DNA of 64,000 nt from Pukyongia sp. (GTDB taxonomy: Bacteria > Bacteroidota > Bacteroidia > Flavobacteriales > Flavobacteriaceae): contig JASBSY010000006.1 in assembly GCA_030148705.1 (NCBI GenBank), positions 62,001-126,000 of the forward strand, read 5' to 3'. Shown here in pieces: positions 33,670 to 42,408 of the stretch. The notes beneath the pieces are model-generated. The model ran no database searches, was not told the DNA's origin, and worked only from the letters and a program-made list of their open reading frames with translations. The first letter of the stretch is position 1. Every line of letters begins with the position of its first letter. Made by a program: the position numbers and the translations under genes.

Positions 33670-36600
33670 ATGAATTTACCATCATTAAGTATAAAAAGGC
33701 CCGTCCTGGCTGGTGTGTTTTCTGCCTTAATTGTCATCATGGGCATCGTAGGCTGGATGAATTTGGGGGTGAGAGAGTTCCCGTTAACCGAGCCTCCTGT
33801 GATTTCAGTTGTGACCTTTTATCCCGGTGCAAGTCCGGATGTTATTGCATCGAAAATCACAAAACCTATGGAAGAATCTATTGCAGAAGCCAATGGGTTG
33901 CGGACCATTTCCTCTGAATCGCGAGAGCAGGTAAGTATCATAACTATTGAATTTAACAGAGATATTGATTTAGAAGATGCACTAAACGATGTGCGAGATA
34001 AAGTATCAAAATCTAAAAATCAAATTCCGGCAGATGTAGATCCACCTATCGTTGAAAAGGCCTCCTCGCCAGACAACTTAGTGGCTTTCCTTGAAGTAGA
34101 GAGTGATACCAAAGACATCAAAGAAGTAAGTCATTTGGCCTCAACAGTCATCAAAGACCGTATGCAGTCCATTCCCGGAGTTAACAGAGTGGCTGTGGTG
34201 GGTGAGCACAAATATGCGATGCGATTACGTTTTGATCCAATCAAATTAGCAGCATATCAGTTGACTCCTGAAGATATTAGGCTCGCTTTATTGCGAGAGA
34301 ATATCGATTTACCATCAGGTAGAATTGAGGGCGATAATAATGAATTAAGTGTGCGATCTATCGGCCGTTTAACAACTGCGGAAGAGTTTAATAATATGAT
34401 TATTAAGCAGGAGGGGAATACCATTATTAAACTAAATGATATTGGTTTTGCTGAATTGGGCGAAATGAATGAACGTACCGCGATTATTAATGGGACTCAT
34501 AATTCCAATCGTATTGGGGTGGGGATTGCCATTCAAATTCAACGAGGTGCCAATGCAATCGAGGTGGTAGATGAGTTCTACGAACGACTTGATCAATTAC
34601 GAAAAGAAATACCTCAAGAATACCGATTAATTGTTGGTTTTGATTTTACAAAACCCGTTAGGGAATCAATTAAAGAAGTTGAGGAGACCCTATTTATCGC
34701 CTTCGGATTAGTAGTACTAATTATATTCTTGTTTTTAAGGGACTGGAGATCGACCATAATCCCGGTTTTGGCAATTCCTGTATCCATACTGTCGGCATTT
34801 TTCATTATGTACTTGGCAGGATTTTCAATAAACGTATTAACGCTTTTGGGATTAGTACTCGCCATCGGGTTGGTGGTAGATGATGCCATTGTAGTGCTGG
34901 AAAACATCTATAAAAAAGTAGAAGAAGGAATGACACCAATCCAGGCAGCCTTTAAAGGATCGAAAGAGATTTATTTTGCCGTCATTTCAACAACTATAAC
35001 ATTAGCAGCTGTTTTTACGCCAATCATTTTTATGGGTGGAATCAGTGGGCAGCTATTTAAGGAATTCGCGATTGTAGTGTCCGGTTCCGTATTGGTGTCG
35101 GCCTTCGTGGCATTAACCTTGTCTCCTATGTTGAGCGCATACCTTCTCAAGAAACAAGAGGAGCCAAATTGGTTGTATAGAACGACAGAACCATTTTTTA
35201 TAAGATTAAATAATGGTTACGAACGATTGTTGACGGTATTTATGAAAAACCGTTGGATGGCCTGGGTGTTTTTGGTTATCGCAGGGGCTTTAATTTTTAT
35301 TGTTGGAAAATCCTTGCCATCAGAATTGGCACCACTTGAAGATCGATCCAACATAAGCCTTATCGCCGTAGCCCCTGAAGGTGTTTCCTTCGACTATATG
35401 AAAAGTGGAATGACTGAAGTAGGGAAATATGTCAATGAATCAACAGACGGATTATACCAAACCTACTCTATGGTTGCCATATCATTTATACCCGCCCCTG
35501 CACCGGTGAATGTCGCAGTCCAAAGTATTTACTTAAACGATCCTAAAGAAAGAAAAATGTCTGCACAAGAGTTGTACAATCAATATGGCGCAGCATCAGG
35601 AAAGTTTAGAGATTTCTTACTATTCCCATATATGCCACCTACAATTGGTACGCGATATGGAGGCGGAATGCCGGTTCAGTTTGTTCTTCAAACACAAAGC
35701 TTAGATAGTCTTAATAAAGTGCTTCCAAAATTTTTACAAGCGGCTCGTCAAAGCCCAAAATTAATGTTTGTGGATTCCGATTTAAAGATGAATAAACCGG
35801 AAGTGAAAATTAATGTTGATAGAGAAAAAGCAGCCTTAATGGGAGTGTCTATTCAGGAAGTGTCACGAGCATTACAGCTTTCCTTATCAGGGCAACGGTA
35901 TGGCTATTTCTTGAGAAATGACAGACAATATGAAGTTATTGGTCAGGTGGAGAAACAAGAGCGTAACGATATAAGTGATTTACGGAGCATAAACGTGCGG
36001 TCATCCAACGGACAAATGATTTCATTGGATAATCTGGTAACTATGGATGAAGGGATCAGTCCGGCAGCCATTTACCGCTATGATCAATACACCTCCGCAA
36101 CCATTTCTGCCGCTCTTGCCCCAGGAGTAAGTCTTGAGGAAGGTATTAAAGAAATGGCGTCGATTAAAAACGATGTCTTAGGAGAAACTTTTAAAACAAG
36201 TTTAGCAGGTCAGGCTCGAGATTATAAAGAAAGTCAAGGAAATATTCTTTTTACATTAATCTTAGCGCTCCTAATAATCTATATGATTCTGGCTGCTCAA
36301 TTCGAAAGTTTGAGAGATCCCTTAATAATCATGCTAACGGTACCAATGGCAGTGACAGGGGCTATTTTGAGTCTGTATTGGTTTGATCAAAGTTTGAATG
36401 TATTTAGCCAAATCGGCATTATAACGCTAGTAGGACTAATCACTAAGAACGGTATTCTCATCGTAGAATTCGCCAATGATTTAAAAGCAAAGGGTCTTTC
36501 AAAATTTGAAGCTGCCACACAAGCCGCCGTACAACGGTTCCGACCAATCTTAATGACTTCCTTGGCCATGATTTTTGGAGCATTGCCAATTGCATTAACC

Positions 36601-36801
36601 TTTAACAGTCGTCAATCTTTAGGAATTGTCATTGCAGGTGGATTGATTTTCGCCGGAATACTTACACTCTTTATTATTCCTGCAGTCTATTCATATTTAT
36701 CGAGTACTAAAGCGCAAGCGACGATCATTGAAGAGCACCATCCTTCAACCGAAATTAATCATGAACCCAATATTACTAACAATGAACACAGATATAATTA
36801 A
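33670..36801 (+). CDS. RND efflux pump, inner-membrane permease (HAE1-like)
   Basis: 1043 residues, full length for the AcrB/MexB-type family: two repeats of six membrane helices and two large periplasmic loops. The N-terminal SIKRPVLAGVFSALIVIMG, the TM4 proton-relay pair in GLVVDDAIVVLENIYKKVEEG, and GLITKNGILIVEFANDLKAKG with the TM10 lysine are all visible. The DD and K residues indicate a drug-type (HAE1) rather than heavy-metal (HME, CzcA/CusA) pump, despite the copper genes nearby. Substrates unknown. Confidence 0.95.
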   Translation: MNLPSLSIKRPVLAGVFSALIVIMGIVGWMNLGVREFPLTEPPVISVVTFYPGASPDVIASKITKPMEESIAEANGLRTISSESREQVSIITIEFNRDIDLEDALNDVRDKVSKSKNQIPADVDPPIVEKASSPDNLVAFLEVESDTKDIKEVSHLASTVIKDRMQSIPGVNRVAVVGEHKYAMRLRFDPIKLAAYQLTPEDIRLALLRENIDLPSGRIEGDNNELSVRSIGRLTTAEEFNNMIIKQEGNTIIKLNDIGFAELGEMNERTAIINGTHNSNRIGVGIAIQIQRGANAIEVVDEFYERLDQLRKEIPQEYRLIVGFDFTKPVRESIKEVEETLFIAFGLVVLIIFLFLRDWRSTIIPVLAIPVSILSAFFIMYLAGFSINVLTLLGLVLAIGLVVDDAIVVLENIYKKVEEGMTPIQAAFKGSKEIYFAVISTTITLAAVFTPIIFMGGISGQLFKEFAIVVSGSVLVSAFVALTLSPMLSAYLLKKQEEPNWLYRTTEPFFIRLNNGYERLLTVFMKNRWMAWVFLVIAGALIFIVGKSLPSELAPLEDRSNISLIAVAPEGVSFDYMKSGMTEVGKYVNESTDGLYQTYSMVAISFIPAPAPVNVAVQSIYLNDPKERKMSAQELYNQYGAASGKFRDFLLFPYMPPTIGTRYGGGMPVQFVLQTQSLDSLNKVLPKFLQAARQSPKLMFVDSDLKMNKPEVKINVDREKAALMGVSIQEVSRALQLSLSGQRYGYFLRNDRQYEVIGQVEKQERNDISDLRSINVRSSNGQMISLDNLVTMDEGISPAAIYRYDQYTSATISAALAPGVSLEEGIKEMASIKNDVLGETFKTSLAGQARDYKESQGNILFTLILALLIIYMILAAQFESLRDPLIIMLTVPMAVTGAILSLYWFDQSLNVFSQIGIITLVGLITKNGILIVEFANDLKAKGLSKFEAATQAAVQRFRPILMTSLAMIFGALPIALTFNSRQSLGIVIAGGLIFAGILTLFIIPAVYSYLSSTKAQATIIEEHHPSTEINHEPNITNNEHRYN

Positions 36802-38146
36802 AACAGTTATACTCTTGATAGCAAAAATAATACTGTTCTTATTATTCTTTGCTTTCGGAATAAAAGCTCATGCTCAACAGACTTTAACTTTAGATGAAGC
36901 TATTTCAATGGCATATCAAGGTAATAAAACATTAAAGATTCAGAATCTTGAGGAATTGAGATCCAAACAAGCAATTAAGGAAGCAAAAACTGCATGGTTA
37001 CCGAACGTAGCACTAAATGGAAATATTTCAAGATATGTCGACAGACAAGTCATCTTTCTTCCTGGAACTTTTGCAGGTACAGATAAAGATGTGCAAGAAG
37101 TAAATGTTGGAGGGCTGTATCAATATAGTGGCGCCGTTACTTTCAATCAAACACTTTTTTCATTGAAAGCTAATAAGCAGCTTAGATCATCTCAAATAGA
37201 AGAGCAAATTAAAAGGCAACAGACTGGCGATTTAGAAAGTAGGTTGATCCGGGAAGTCACAAAAACTTACTTTCAAGTATTACTAGCTCAAAAACAATTG
37301 GTCTTATTGGAGAAAAGTCTTTATAGAAATGAAAAAGCACTTAAAGATGCCAAGTCGCTTTATTTTCAGGGTAAAGGATTGAAAACAGACACATTAAGGA
37401 GTTATATAGCAGTGGAAAACTTAAAAGCTTCAGTATCCTATCAATTAAGTTCCATAAGACTTTCAAAAATTCAGTTAAAACAACTGTTAGGTTTTGATGA
37501 AAATTATGATTTCGAGCTTGAAGATAGCCTTACTTTAGAAGACCATTATGATGCATTAACTGTTTTTGATGAATCGATTTCGATTGAAAATTTAAAGAGA
37601 CATGACCTTTCTATTCAGAAATTAATTATTGAACTCGAAGAAAATAGATTAGCAACAGTAAAAGCAACCCAATCTCCCCAAATTTCCTTTATTGGCCAGT
37701 ATCAGTTGCAATCACAATCTGACGATGCAAAAATTAAAAGTTACACATGGCACAACACTTCATTTATAGGTGTCAATCTGTCGATTCCTATTTTTTCCGG
37801 AGGGAAAACGACCGCAAAATTGAAACAGCATCAACTCAAACTTCAAGAGGAAAAGATAAAAATGGAAGATTTGTATAATACTGTTAAACTCGAATTAGCT
37901 ACGATTATAAGTGATTGGAATCATGCCAAATTACAATATGAAACTCAAAAAAGAACTGTAGAGGCTGCGGAGGTGAACTATGCCATGAACAATCAGAGGT
38001 ATAGCAATGGAATTGGTTCTAAATTGGAAGTTACAGATGCGGAACTTGCATTAACATCATCCCAAATAAATTATCTGTATGCAATTTATAATCTTAAAAT
38101 GAGCAAAACGGAACTCAAAAGAGCCCTGGGAGAGCTTACTTTTTAA
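36782..38146 (+). CDS. TolC family outer membrane efflux protein
   Basis: 454 residues from ATG 36782, which overlaps the end of the RND gene; the frame continues upstream to 36728. A signal peptide (IAKIILFLLFFAFGIKAHAQQ) ends near residue 32. The two-repeat TolC fold is visible: QTLTLDEAISMAYQGNKTLKI and later RKQLELQEEKIKMEDLYNTVKLELATI-type helices, GVNLSIPIFSGGKTTAK, and YSNGIGSKLEVTDAELAL, which is the second-repeat signature. It forms the outer-membrane duct for the RND pump encoded before it. Confidence 0.93.
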   Translation: MNTDIIKTVILLIAKIILFLLFFAFGIKAHAQQTLTLDEAISMAYQGNKTLKIQNLEELRSKQAIKEAKTAWLPNVALNGNISRYVDRQVIFLPGTFAGTDKDVQEVNVGGLYQYSGAVTFNQTLFSLKANKQLRSSQIEEQIKRQQTGDLESRLIREVTKTYFQVLLAQKQLVLLEKSLYRNEKALKDAKSLYFQGKGLKTDTLRSYIAVENLKASVSYQLSSIRLSKIQLKQLLGFDENYDFELEDSLTLEDHYDALTVFDESISIENLKRHDLSIQKLIIELEENRLATVKATQSPQISFIGQYQLQSQSDDAKIKSYTWHNTSFIGVNLSIPIFSGGKTTAKLKQHQLKLQEEKIKMEDLYNTVKLELATIISDWNHAKLQYETQKRTVEAAEVNYAMNNQRYSNGIGSKLEVTDAELALTSSQINYLYAIYNLKMSKTELKRALGELTF

Positions 38147-38230
38147 AACAATAAATTTTATTAAAAACAGACAAAATAGTGCAAAGCTTTTCGGGATAAC
38201 ACCCCCTAGTTTTGCGTAAATAAAACGATT

Positions 38231-39649
38231 ATGAAAAATAAAACAACATTTGATGCAGGAAGTTATCCATCGAGATGGATGGCATTATTTATACTATGTG
38301 TGGCACAGTTTGTTGTCATCATGGATACATCTATAATTGGTGTTGCATTGCCAGCTATTAAAGCTGATTTAGGATATACGCAATCCGGGTTGCAATGGGT
38401 TTTTAATGCTTATGTCATTACCTTTGGAGGCTTCTTATTGTTAGGAGGGAAATTATCCGACATTTTCGGAGCGCGTAAATTATTTATGATCGGCTTTGCC
38501 ATATTAACCTTGTCCTCTTTATTTGCAGGTTTGGCTTGGTCTGATCTTTCCTTAAACGCCGCAAGGGCAGTTCAAGGTATTGGTTCTGCATTAATAGCCC
38601 CTTCGGCCTTAACGATGGTCTTTACAATGTTTACAGACCCAAAAGAATTAGGAAAAGCTTTAGGTTTTTGGGGAGCCGCAGCAGCAGCCGGTGGATCGGC
38701 AGGCGTGTTTTTAGGAGGTGTTTTTACCCAGTGGATTTCATGGGAATGGGTTTTCTATATCAATATTCCTATTGCACTGATGGTGCTTTTAATAACTCCT
38801 CGTTATCTAGTTGAAGGAGAAAAAAGAGTTGGAAAAGTAGATGTGCTGGGATCTGTACTGGCAACAGTGTCTCTAATGCTTACCGTGTATGCCATAGTAA
38901 CGGCGGAATCTAATGGATGGGCGTCATCAACAACAGTCGGTTTATTGCTAGTTTCAGCGGCCCTGTTTGTGTTATTCATTAAAATTCAAAAGAAGAAGCA
39001 ACAACCATTATTACCATTGTCGATCTTTAAAACACCCAACCTCGCCGCAGGTAATGGAGTTATGGCTTTATTGGCAGCCGCATGGATTCCATTATGGTTT
39101 TTCCTGAATTTATATCTACAACAAGTACTCAATTATTCGGCATTCCATAGTGGGCTTGCGTTATTGCCTATGACGATTACCATTATGATCTTAATGGTTG
39201 GTTTCTCCGGGAAGTTGGTTCAGAAATTTGGCTTTAAACCTAATTTAATTCTAGGACTTATCTTTTTAACCATATCGCTAATACTTTTTAGTATGGTGCC
39301 TGAAAACGGAAGCTTTATTATACATGTGTTGCCGGCATCCATTCTAGGTGCTATTGGAATGTCTTTGGCCTATATACCCGGCACTATGGCATCTATTTCA
39401 GGCGCAAAGCAAGAAGATTCCGGACTTGCTTCAGGTTTGGTCAATACAAGTTATCAAATAGGTTCTGCACTAGGATTGGCAATTATTGTTGCCATAGCTG
39501 CCGCGATTACCCATACTGCAGAATCGTTATATGTTTCCTCGCAAGAGGCTTTACTTTTAAGCTTTAGAGTTGCGTTTATTGCGGCAGCATTTGTTAGTTG
39601 TTTGGCAGTAATTATATCCGCTTTTTATGTAAGAACATTAAAAGCCTAA
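38231..39649 (+). CDS. DHA2-type MFS multidrug transporter
   Basis: 472 residues with fourteen likely membrane helices, as in EmrB/QacA transporters. Motif QFVVIMDTSIIGVALPAIKADLG (the D-T-x-x-x-N/G-V-A-L-P motif) opens the protein, and LGGKLSDIFGARKLF is MFS motif A. GFWGAAAAAGGSAGVFLGGVFTQWISWEWVFYINIPI matches motif C of the drug/H+ antiporters, broken here by GG-S. Exports drugs or other small toxins against proton flow. It has its own upstream region of ~80 bases. Confidence 0.94.
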   Translation: MKNKTTFDAGSYPSRWMALFILCVAQFVVIMDTSIIGVALPAIKADLGYTQSGLQWVFNAYVITFGGFLLLGGKLSDIFGARKLFMIGFAILTLSSLFAGLAWSDLSLNAARAVQGIGSALIAPSALTMVFTMFTDPKELGKALGFWGAAAAAGGSAGVFLGGVFTQWISWEWVFYINIPIALMVLLITPRYLVEGEKRVGKVDVLGSVLATVSLMLTVYAIVTAESNGWASSTTVGLLLVSAALFVLFIKIQKKKQQPLLPLSIFKTPNLAAGNGVMALLAAAWIPLWFFLNLYLQQVLNYSAFHSGLALLPMTITIMILMVGFSGKLVQKFGFKPNLILGLIFLTISLILFSMVPENGSFIIHVLPASILGAIGMSLAYIPGTMASISGAKQEDSGLASGLVNTSYQIGSALGLAIIVAIAAAITHTAESLYVSSQEALLLSFRVAFIAAAFVSCLAVIISAFYVRTLKA

Positions 39650-39680
39650 ACTTAAACTGTAAAAAATTATATCGATAAAT

Positions 39681-39893
39681 ATGGAAAATTTAAAATTCAA
39701 AACAAATATTAAATGCAGTGGATGCATAGCAAAAGTAACTCCTGCTCTGGACGAAAAATTAGGAAAAGGAAAATGGGAAGTAGATCTTTTTACGCTTAAA
39801 AAGACATTGACAGTAAGCTCACCAAACCTAAACGAAGATGACATAATTGCTGTAGTGAATGAGGCCGGATTTAAAGCAGAAAAAATAGTGTAA
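39681..39893 (+). CDS. HMA-domain metal-binding small protein
   Basis: 70 residues, a CopZ-like fold: FKTNIKCSGCIAKVTPALDEKLG, with the metal site CSGC (residues 13-16), strands WEVDLFTLKKTLTVSS, and the final helix IIAVVNEAGFKAEKIV. It likely binds Cu(I) or a related thiophilic ion and delivers it to the copper ATPase, though it is ~9 kb away. It is 31 bases from the MFS gene and followed by a terminator. Confidence 0.88.
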   Translation: MENLKFKTNIKCSGCIAKVTPALDEKLGKGKWEVDLFTLKKTLTVSSPNLNEDDIIAVVNEAGFKAEKIV

Positions 39894-39916
39894 TAAAAAA
39901 ATGAACGATCAGTTTT

Positions 39917-39957
39917 ATAAACCGTTAGCTCAAATTGACCTAATGGTTTATTTTTTA
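39917..39957 (+). terminator. Intrinsic terminator after the small HMA gene
   Basis: ataaaccgttag (39917-39928) pairs with ctaatggtttat (39940-39951) with one G-T pair, followed by TTTTTTATAA. It ends the MFS-HMA transcript. Confidence 0.8.
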
Positions 39958-40023
39958 TAATAGATCTAATAGAATTAACCTTCCTTTTACAGGGCTGAAA
40001 GGAGTCAAATTTTTAAATTGTAT

Positions 40024-41271
40024 ATGATACGAGTGGTGGTCACAGGAATAGGAGCAGTAACTCCAATTGGGAATAACATACATAGTTTTTGGCACTCACT
40101 ATTAAATGGCAGCAGTGGTGCAAACCTTATTTCTAAATTCGATACAACAAAATTTAAAACAAAATTTGCCTGTGAGGTAAAGAATTTTGAACCTTTAAGT
40201 GCTATTGACAAAAAAGACATTAAAAAGTATGACTTGTTTACGCAATACGCTTTGGTAGCAACAAATGAGGCAGTAACCAATGCTCACATTAATTTTGATG
40301 CCTTAAATAAAGATAGAATAGGTGTTATTTGGGCTTCAGGTGATGGTGGAGTATCTACATTCGAAGAACAAATAAATGAATTTAAACTTGGAGATGGCAC
40401 GCCAAGGTTTAGCCCTTTTTTTATTCCAAAAAGAATAATTAACATAGCGTCTGGCGCTATTTCTATTAAATATGGTTTAAGAGGTGTAAACTATACAACG
40501 GTTTCAGCATGCGCTGCCAGCAACACAGCTTTAATAGAAGGCTATAATCATATAAAATGGGGAAAGGCTGATATAATTATAACAGGAGGGTCTGAAGCAT
40601 CCATAACTGAAACTTCAATTGCAGGGTTTAATGCTTCAAGAGCTATGTCGGTAAACAATGATGATTATGCACATGCCTCAAAACCGTTTGATATATCAAG
40701 AGATGGGTTTGTACTTGGTGAAGGTGCCGGAGCGATTATAATTGAATCGCTTGAAAGTGCTCAAAATAGGAACGCTACAATACTAGCGGAAATTGTTGGC
40801 GGGGGATTGGCTGCAGATGCCTATCATTTAACAAGCTCTCATCCAGATGGAGAAGGTGCTATTTTAGGAATGAATTTAGCGTTAGTCGAAGCTAATATTT
40901 CTCCAAATCAGATTAATTATATAAATGCTCACGCGACATCAACGCCTACGGGAGATTTAAGCGAATTAAAAGCAATTAAAAAAGTATTTAAAACCAATCA
41001 AAGTTTATCAATTAGTGGAACTAAATCTATGACTGGTCATTTACTTGGAGCTGCTGGTGCAATTGAGTCTATTATTTGCATTAAAGCTGTATTAGAAAAC
41101 AAAATTCCACCTACAATTAATTCAGCAAACATAGAATCAGAGTATGTTGATGAATTTGACTTTATCCTGAATAAGCCAAAACATAAAACAGTGAATTATG
41201 CCTTGAATAACACATTTGGTTTTGGTGGTCATGTCGCCAGCTCTATTTTTAAAAAATACACTTATTTATGA
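40024..41271 (+). CDS. fabF: Beta-ketoacyl-ACP synthase II-type enzyme (extra FabF)
   Basis: 415 residues from ATG 40024; TTG at 40018 is open but would add only two residues. The KAS II triad is complete: Cys 163 in VSACAASN, His 303 in NAHATSTPTGD, and His 339 in GTKSMTGHLLGAAGA, close to the E. coli numbering (163, 303, 340). FGFGGHVASSIF closes the protein. It condenses malonyl-ACP with acyl-ACP. A housekeeping FabF with AcpP is not seen here, so this is probably a second copy. It lies alone in an AT-rich block; it may be secondary-metabolism related. Confidence 0.92.
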   Translation: MIRVVVTGIGAVTPIGNNIHSFWHSLLNGSSGANLISKFDTTKFKTKFACEVKNFEPLSAIDKKDIKKYDLFTQYALVATNEAVTNAHINFDALNKDRIGVIWASGDGGVSTFEEQINEFKLGDGTPRFSPFFIPKRIINIASGAISIKYGLRGVNYTTVSACAASNTALIEGYNHIKWGKADIIITGGSEASITETSIAGFNASRAMSVNNDDYAHASKPFDISRDGFVLGEGAGAIIIESLESAQNRNATILAEIVGGGLAADAYHLTSSHPDGEGAILGMNLALVEANISPNQINYINAHATSTPTGDLSELKAIKKVFKTNQSLSISGTKSMTGHLLGAAGAIESIICIKAVLENKIPPTINSANIESEYVDEFDFILNKPKHKTVNYALNNTFGFGGHVASSIFKKYTYL

Positions 41272-41337
41272 AAACCGGTGAATAGATTTTTATAAACATA
41301 AAACGACTATGGCATAGAGTACTCAATGTTCTTAGAA

Positions 41338-41502
41338 TTGAGAAACAAAATGATCTTCAGGAAATCACACGAGTATGCTTTGGGTTAGATTGAAGAAGTA
41401 GTTGATAGAAAGGTGCTTCCAACTCAAGAAGCCATAAATAATCTTTCAAAATTTCCTGTTCTAACGTCTAAAACAGAAGGCGTTTTAAACCAACTACTCT
41501 AA
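41338..41502 (+). pseudogene. Possible decayed gene fragment
   Basis: About 54 codons that read as plausible protein with one internal TAG at 41386: KMIFRKSHEYALG, stop, then IEEVVDRKVLPTQEAINNLSKFP and so on. No ATG start is in a good position and no family is recognised. It may be debris of a gene lost next to the repeat array; the stop-containing reading supports decay but it could be chance. Confidence 0.3.
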
Positions 41503-41558
41503 TGGAAATCGGTCGACAGTATACACCTTAGGACTGTGGAATTGTATTATGTGAAAAT

Positions 41559-41951
41559 CGCTGCGCTCGTGATCCTGAAGGGGGTTGAAACTCATCAAAA
41601 GTCGAAAGCTGCGCTTTCTTATCTTTTTTATTCCCTAAAACGAGTCAGGTGGTTTAGGATTACTCGCTGCGCTCGTGATCCTGAAGGGGGTAGGTACTCA
41701 TCAAAAGTCGAAAGCTGCGCTTTCTTATCTTTTTTATTCCCTAAAACGAGTCAGGTGGTTTAGGATTACTCGCTGCGCTCGTGATCCTGAAGGGGGTTGA
41801 AACTCATCAAAAGTCGAAAGCTGCGCTTTGTAATCTTTTTTATGCTCTAAAGCAAGTCAGTTGTTTTAGGATTACTCGCTTCGCTCGTGATCCTGAAGGG
41901 GGTAGGTACTCATCAAAAGTCGAAAGCTGCGCTTTCTTATCTTTTTTATTT
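41559..41951. repeat. Array B: tandem repeat of 106 bp, about 3.7 units
   Basis: Unit starts at 41559, 41665, 41771 and 41877. Each unit holds cgctgcgctcgtgatcctg, a G-rich ggggg tract, actcatcaaaagtcgaaagc, the palindrome gaaagctgcgctttc, a T-rich tract, and a second hairpin aggattactcgc ... gtgatcct that spans the unit joint. Units 1 and 3 share ggttgaaac while 2 and 4 share ggtaggtac, which suggests doubling of a dimer. The frames through it are chance. It lies in the 3' flank of tRNA-Pro(UGG). Confidence 0.9.
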
Positions 41952-41993
41952 CCACTTCGAATTCGAAGCAAGCTTCGTTTCTCGTGGAAATAA

Positions 41994-42024
41994 AAAAGTC
42001 GGACACAAACTGTGTCCGACTTTT
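41994..42024 (-). terminator. Terminator of tRNA-Pro(UGG)
   Basis: aaaagtcggacaca (41994-42007) and tgtgtccgactttt (42011-42024) pair perfectly over 14 bases around a three-base loop. On the minus strand a TTTTTTA run follows, six bases after the tRNA's 3' end. Confidence 0.9.
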
Positions 42025-42029
42025 GATGG

Positions 42030-42104
42030 TCGGGGTGGCAGGATTCGAACCTGCGACCTCCTGCTCCCAAAGCAGGCGCGATAACCGGGCTACGCTACAC
42101 CCCG
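42030..42104 (-). tRNA. tRNA-Pro (anticodon UGG)
   Basis: Minus-strand gene of 75 bases. Acceptor stem CGGGGTG pairs with CACCCCG; the anticodon loop TTTGGGA between CCTGC-type stems gives anticodon TGG. The T arm is GCAGG-TTCGAAT-CCTGC. Discriminator base A, CCA not encoded. It lacks a consensus promoter directly upstream (see the repeat entry at 42095-42361). Confidence 0.95.
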
Positions 42105-42361
42105 AAAACAGCCTTAACTGTAATCAATTATTATTTCAATATTTGGTTCCAAAAAATACTACCAAATAAAGTAGTCCGGGAACCGGGCGGAGTCTATCCT
42201 GAGCGACGCCTTGCGGAGTCGAAGGGCTACACCCCGAAAACAGCCTTAACTGTAATCAATTATTATTTCAATACTCGATCCCAAACTCACTTCCAAATGA
42301 AGTAGTCCGGGCACCGGGCGGAGTTTAACCTGAGCGACACCTTGCGGAGTCGAAGGACTAC
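42095..42361 (-). repeat. 131-132 bp duplication carrying truncated 5' ends of tRNA-Pro(UGG)
   Basis: The tRNA 5' end (CGGGGTGTAG on the minus strand) occurs at 42104 in the real gene and again at about 42236 and 42367, with spacing 132 and 131. In the two upstream copies it breaks off after ~13 bases and continues into a GC-rich palindromic block (ttcgactccgcaaggcgtcg, then ctcagg). That block runs about 60 bases and ends in cccggactac, so its ends GTAGTCC/GGACTAC are inverted. The rest of each unit (aaaacagccttaactgtaat and so on) copies the tRNA's 5' flank. Confidence 0.85.
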
Positions 42362-42378
42362 ATCCCGATTTCGGATTG

Positions 42379-42408
42379 CAAATATATCTCTTTTATTTAT
42401 TATACAAA
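42379..42408 (-). promoter_or_regulatory. Promoter for the tRNA-Pro(UGG) locus
   Basis: On the minus strand TTTG (42408-42405), 18 bases, then TATATTTG (42386-42379). Spacing and sequence match the tRNA-Pro(GGG) promoter, and the sequence between -7 and the tRNA-like end is similar too. It faces the outermost truncated copy, about 275 bases from the intact tRNA. Confidence 0.7.

Noticed and set aside
33670-36801. RND pump as a heavy-metal exporter (CusA/CzcA)
   Set aside because: The TM4 segment has the adjacent DD pair of drug-type pumps, and no methionine-rich cation relay is visible, although copper genes lie nearby.
22000-42000. Prophage or integrative element
   Set aside because: No integrase, capsid, relaxase or transposase gene appears in the block, so tRNA location alone does not prove integration.
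41536-42169. Several open frames over array B and the tRNA
   Set aside because: They are repeats of the same 106-bp unit or cross the tRNA, so they are chance reading frames.
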